Shown piece after piece: positions 4,426 through 6,376 of a DNA stretch of 6,376 nt. The notes under the pieces are model-generated. The model was not told the DNA's origin and ran no database searches. It worked only from the letters and a program-made list of their open reading frames with translations. The stretch is from PALSA-1355 sp035496575. Lineage in GTDB: Bacteria > Planctomycetota > Planctomycetia > Pirellulales > PALSA-1355. The translations under genes and the position numbers were made by a program. Each line of letters opens with the position of its first letter. Position 1 is the first letter of the stretch. The stretch spans positions 1-6,376 of the forward strand of contig DATJEN010000096.1 in assembly GCA_035496575.1 (NCBI GenBank). Reading direction: 5' to 3'.

Positions 4426-6012
4426 ATGAAACAGCTTTTAATCCAAACCTCGATGAACATCGCCCTCGCGGTTACGCTGGCCTGCATCGCCCCAACGGTG
4501 GCGCGTGCTGACGTCGCGACGACGTTTTTTCAACCGCTTGTGCCGCCGCGCGATTTTCAAGTGATGGTATCTGGCGGGGCAGGGGGCATTGCCCCCGCGA
4601 ACACCCGAGCTGCAATCGTGGCGGCGATCGAGGACAGTATCGAATGGGTCGAATTGCCCGTTCGCAAAAGCAAGGACGGCAAGCATGTCCTTTTTGCGAG
4701 CGATCGCCTGGAAGGACGTTCAAGCGGCCAGGGGCTCGTCGCGGATCACACGCTCGCCCAGCTCAAGGAGCTCGATTGCGGCGCCTGGTTCGCCAAACGA
4801 TTTGCAGGCGCCAAAATACTGACACTGGGCGAGGCCCTGGCTCTGGCCAAAGGCAAAGTGAATCTGTGCCTGGATTGCCGGGCTGTTGACCCGGCGCAGC
4901 TCGTGCGCGAGGTCGCCGAGGCCGATGCGTGGTCACAAGTTCTGGTGACCGCGTCATCCCCCGTGCTGCGCGAGTTGCGCGGCGCAAGCGATGACCGACT
5001 GGCGCTCCTGCTGATGTGGCAGCCGAGCGATGAATGGCAAGTGCTCGATGAGCTTCAGCCCGCGGCGGTCGACGTGAGCGCATCGACGCTGGATGCAGAT
5101 CTGTGCGGCAAGCTCCACGAGCGCGGCACTAAAGTACGTTGCCGAACGGTGGACCAGGAAAACACGCCCGCGGCGTGGGACAAGGCGCTCGCGGCCGGGG
5201 CCGATTATCTGCTCAGCGAGACGCCCGAGGACGTGGTCGCGCACGTGATTGCCAAGCGGCTCACGCGCCGGCCGGTCCGCTTCACGTGCCATCGCGGCGC
5301 CTCGCGTTACGCTCCAGAAAATACGCTGGCCGCTTTCGAAAAGGCGGATCGGCTGGGAGCTGATTTCGTCGAGTTCGATGTGCGACCCTCTCGCGATGGC
5401 GAGTACTTTTTGCTGCACGACTCAAAGCTCGATCGCACCACGAACGGCAAAGGACAAATTCGCGATGCAACCAGTAAGCAGATTCGCGGCCTGGATGCCG
5501 GCGCCTGGTTTGCACCCAGCGGCGCTCGGGCCCACGTCCCTAGCCTGGAAGAGTTTTTGTCCGCGGTTCCCGCCACGGTGAGCCTGTACTTCGATGCCAA
5601 GGACATTTCGCCCGCGGATCTTGCCGCCGCGCTTGCGAAACACAATCTCGTCGAACGCACGGTGGTGTATCAATCGGCCAAGTATCTTGCAGATCTGAAG
5701 CAGATTGACGCGCGCATCCGGCGCATGCCGCCGTCCGGCTCGATCGCGGATGTCAATCGCGCAGCAGAGGTCGCCCCCTTCGCGCTCGACACGCGCTGGA
5801 CCGCTCTCTCGCGCGAGTACATCGAGCATTGCCACGCGCGCGGGATTCAAGTCTTCGCCGATGCCCCTTTTGGCCTCTCGGTCGAAAAATATCAGGAGGC
5901 GATCGAGTGGGGCATCGATTGCATTCAGACCGATTATCCCTTGCGCGTCTGGCGAGCGATGGAACTCGTCGCGGCGGCCCGGCAAGTCGAGCAGCCTCGG
6001 GCAGCTCAATAG
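4426..6012 (+). CDS. exported tandem glycerophosphodiester phosphodiesterase with a degenerate first domain
   Basis: This 528-residue protein is predicted to hydrolyse glycerophosphodiesters to glycerol-3-phosphate and an alcohol in the periplasm. A signal peptide fits residues 1-28 (core NIALAVTLACIAPTV, cleavage after ARA). Two TIM-barrel GDPD domains follow, about 44-278 and 284-512. The second keeps the active-site set: H289-R290 (HRGAS), E298 (PENT), E316-x-D318 (VEFDV), H331-D332 and the closing QTDYP. Its usual inner E is D390 in FDAK. The first domain aligns at every motif but reads SGG for HRG, PANT for PENT, ELP for ExD, SD for HD and SETP for TDxP, so it cannot be an ordinary catalyst. 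Common features such as DCGAWF (117-122) and DAGAWF (357-362) support duplication. ATG 4426 was chosen for the signal peptide; the internal M10 is an alternative. Longer starts from 4114 would run antisense through the ferredoxin gene. The sugar-reductase gene follows after 12 bp. Confidence 0.9.
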   Translation: MKQLLIQTSMNIALAVTLACIAPTVARADVATTFFQPLVPPRDFQVMVSGGAGGIAPANTRAAIVAAIEDSIEWVELPVRKSKDGKHVLFASDRLEGRSSGQGLVADHTLAQLKELDCGAWFAKRFAGAKILTLGEALALAKGKVNLCLDCRAVDPAQLVREVAEADAWSQVLVTASSPVLRELRGASDDRLALLLMWQPSDEWQVLDELQPAAVDVSASTLDADLCGKLHERGTKVRCRTVDQENTPAAWDKALAAGADYLLSETPEDVVAHVIAKRLTRRPVRFTCHRGASRYAPENTLAAFEKADRLGADFVEFDVRPSRDGEYFLLHDSKLDRTTNGKGQIRDATSKQIRGLDAGAWFAPSGARAHVPSLEEFLSAVPATVSLYFDAKDISPADLAAALAKHNLVERTVVYQSAKYLADLKQIDARIRRMPPSGSIADVNRAAEVAPFALDTRWTALSREYIEHCHARGIQVFADAPFGLSVEKYQEAIEWGIDCIQTDYPLRVWRAMELVAAARQVEQPRAAQ

Positions 6013-6016
6013 GAGG
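6011..6016 (+). promoter_or_regulatory. perfect Shine-Dalgarno site deciding the TTG start of the next gene
   Basis: AGGAGG overlaps the last two bases of the phosphodiesterase TAG stop (6010-6012) and lies 8 nt before TTG 6025. It is the only full consensus ribosome-binding site I see in the window. It implies translational coupling of the two genes on one mRNA. Confidence 0.75.
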
Positions 6017-6024
6017 CGCGCGGC

Positions 6025-6376
6025 TTGCGGCAACCTCTGCTGATCATCGGCGCCACCGGTTTTGTGGGCTCGCGCTGGGCACATCACGCGAAGGAACGTT
6101 TCGAAGTCATCAAAGGCGCGCGCAGCGCCCCCGACCGCGATGACTCGGTTTCCATCGATATCACCGATCCAGCCAGCGTGGCCCACGCGTTCGATCGCGC
6201 TCGACCGGACCTGGTGACGCACCTGGCCGCTCTGTCGGATATCGACCGTTGCGAGCGTGAGCCGGAGCTGGCCGATCGCATCAACTACCACGGGGCGATT
6301 CACGTGGCCGACGAGTGTGCGCGCCGTGGCGCCCGAATGTTCTATACCTCGACCGACGCCGTGTTCGATGGCTCGC
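6025..6376 (+). CDS. RmlD-like NAD(P)-dependent sugar-nucleotide reductase, N-terminal part (3' end outside window)
   Basis: The first 117 residues are those of an extended short-chain dehydrogenase of the RmlD type (dTDP-4-dehydrorhamnose reductase family). It begins LLIIGATGFVGSRW, a Rossmann strand with the G9-x2-G12-x2-G15 dinucleotide-binding motif. It continues with SIDITDPASV, then THLAALSDIDRCEREPELADRINYHG-type text (65-90) and YTSTDAVFDGS (107-117), which matches the RmlD signature STDxVFDG. The catalytic YxxxK would lie beyond the window edge. The start is TTG 6025: the frame contains the preceding TAG at 6010, so no earlier start exists, and the next candidate, a GTG, would cut away the GxxGxxG motif. 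The perfect AGGAGG eight bases upstream agrees. Such enzymes make deoxysugars for surface polysaccharide, but relatives act on other substrates, so dTDP-rhamnose synthesis is only a likely guess. Confidence 0.85.
   Translation, partial: MRQPLLIIGATGFVGSRWAHHAKERFEVIKGARSAPDRDDSVSIDITDPASVAHAFDRARPDLVTHLAALSDIDRCEREPELADRINYHGAIHVADECARRGARMFYTSTDAVFDGS

Noticed and set aside
4224..4487. Upstream extension of the ferredoxin frame on the minus strand
   Set aside because: The ferredoxin fold starts at 4223 behind a GGGGA site. The extension shows no family similarity and crosses the divergent promoter region.
5422..6303. Long minus-strand frame opposite the second GDPD domain and the RmlD-like gene
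   Set aside because: It lies opposite two well-supported genes and its translation resembles no family; it is a shadow frame.
1..6376. Mobile element, CRISPR array, tRNA or phage-defence cassette
   Set aside because: No transposase, integrase, regularly spaced direct repeats, cloverleaf with CCA or defence domains were seen. All seven genes belong to ordinary chromosomal families.

Overview
The window looks like ordinary chromosome from a GC-rich Planctomycetota bacterium, probably a Pirellulales relative. This is inferred from protein style, not from a marker gene. The clues are a Gfo/Idh/MocA oxidoreductase with the 'LDYxLWxGPAP...WHWFWxxGxGELGNNGIH' wording common in that phylum, a secreted PQQ-type propeller opening with 'WPAWRGxxRDG', high GC, sparse Shine-Dalgarno sites and GTG/TTG starts. 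There are seven protein genes, two of them cut by the window ends. I found no RNA genes, mobile elements or CRISPR arrays.

Layout: (1) 2-673 (+) is the C-terminal part of a Gfo/Idh/MocA-family oxidoreductase. (2) 758-1204 (+) is a small cysteine-rich protein resembling the Zn/[2Fe-2S] N-terminal half of Archaeoglobus-type CopZ, without the copper-binding HMA domain. (3) 1357-2613 (+) is an exported PQQ-like beta-propeller protein, preceded by a candidate sigma70 promoter and a long imperfect hairpin. (4) 2703-3470 (+) is a MIP channel with the residue set of a glycerol facilitator; a candidate promoter overlaps the stop codon of the gene before it. (5) 3489-3800 (-) is a short P-II signalling protein. 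(6) 3876-4223 (-) is a [2Fe-2S] ferredoxin. Genes 5 and 6 form a tail-to-head pair converging on the channel gene. (7) 4426-6012 (+) is an exported tandem glycerophosphodiester phosphodiesterase whose first domain has lost its catalytic residues. (8) 6025-6376 (+) is the start of an RmlD-like sugar-nucleotide reductase. It begins at TTG behind a perfect AGGAGG that overlaps the preceding stop codon.

How they fit together: the exported phosphodiesterase would release glycerol-3-phosphate outside the cytoplasm, and the channel would pass glycerol. A glycerol/phospholipid salvage theme is therefore possible, but the two genes are not in one operon. The ferredoxin and P-II genes could be co-transcribed. 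The rest looks like a run of individually regulated housekeeping genes. I see no convincing new multi-gene system. The items most worth checking are the half-dead tandem phosphodiesterase, the P-II protein lacking its C-terminal arginines, the stand-alone CopZ-like protein and the leader hairpin of the propeller gene.
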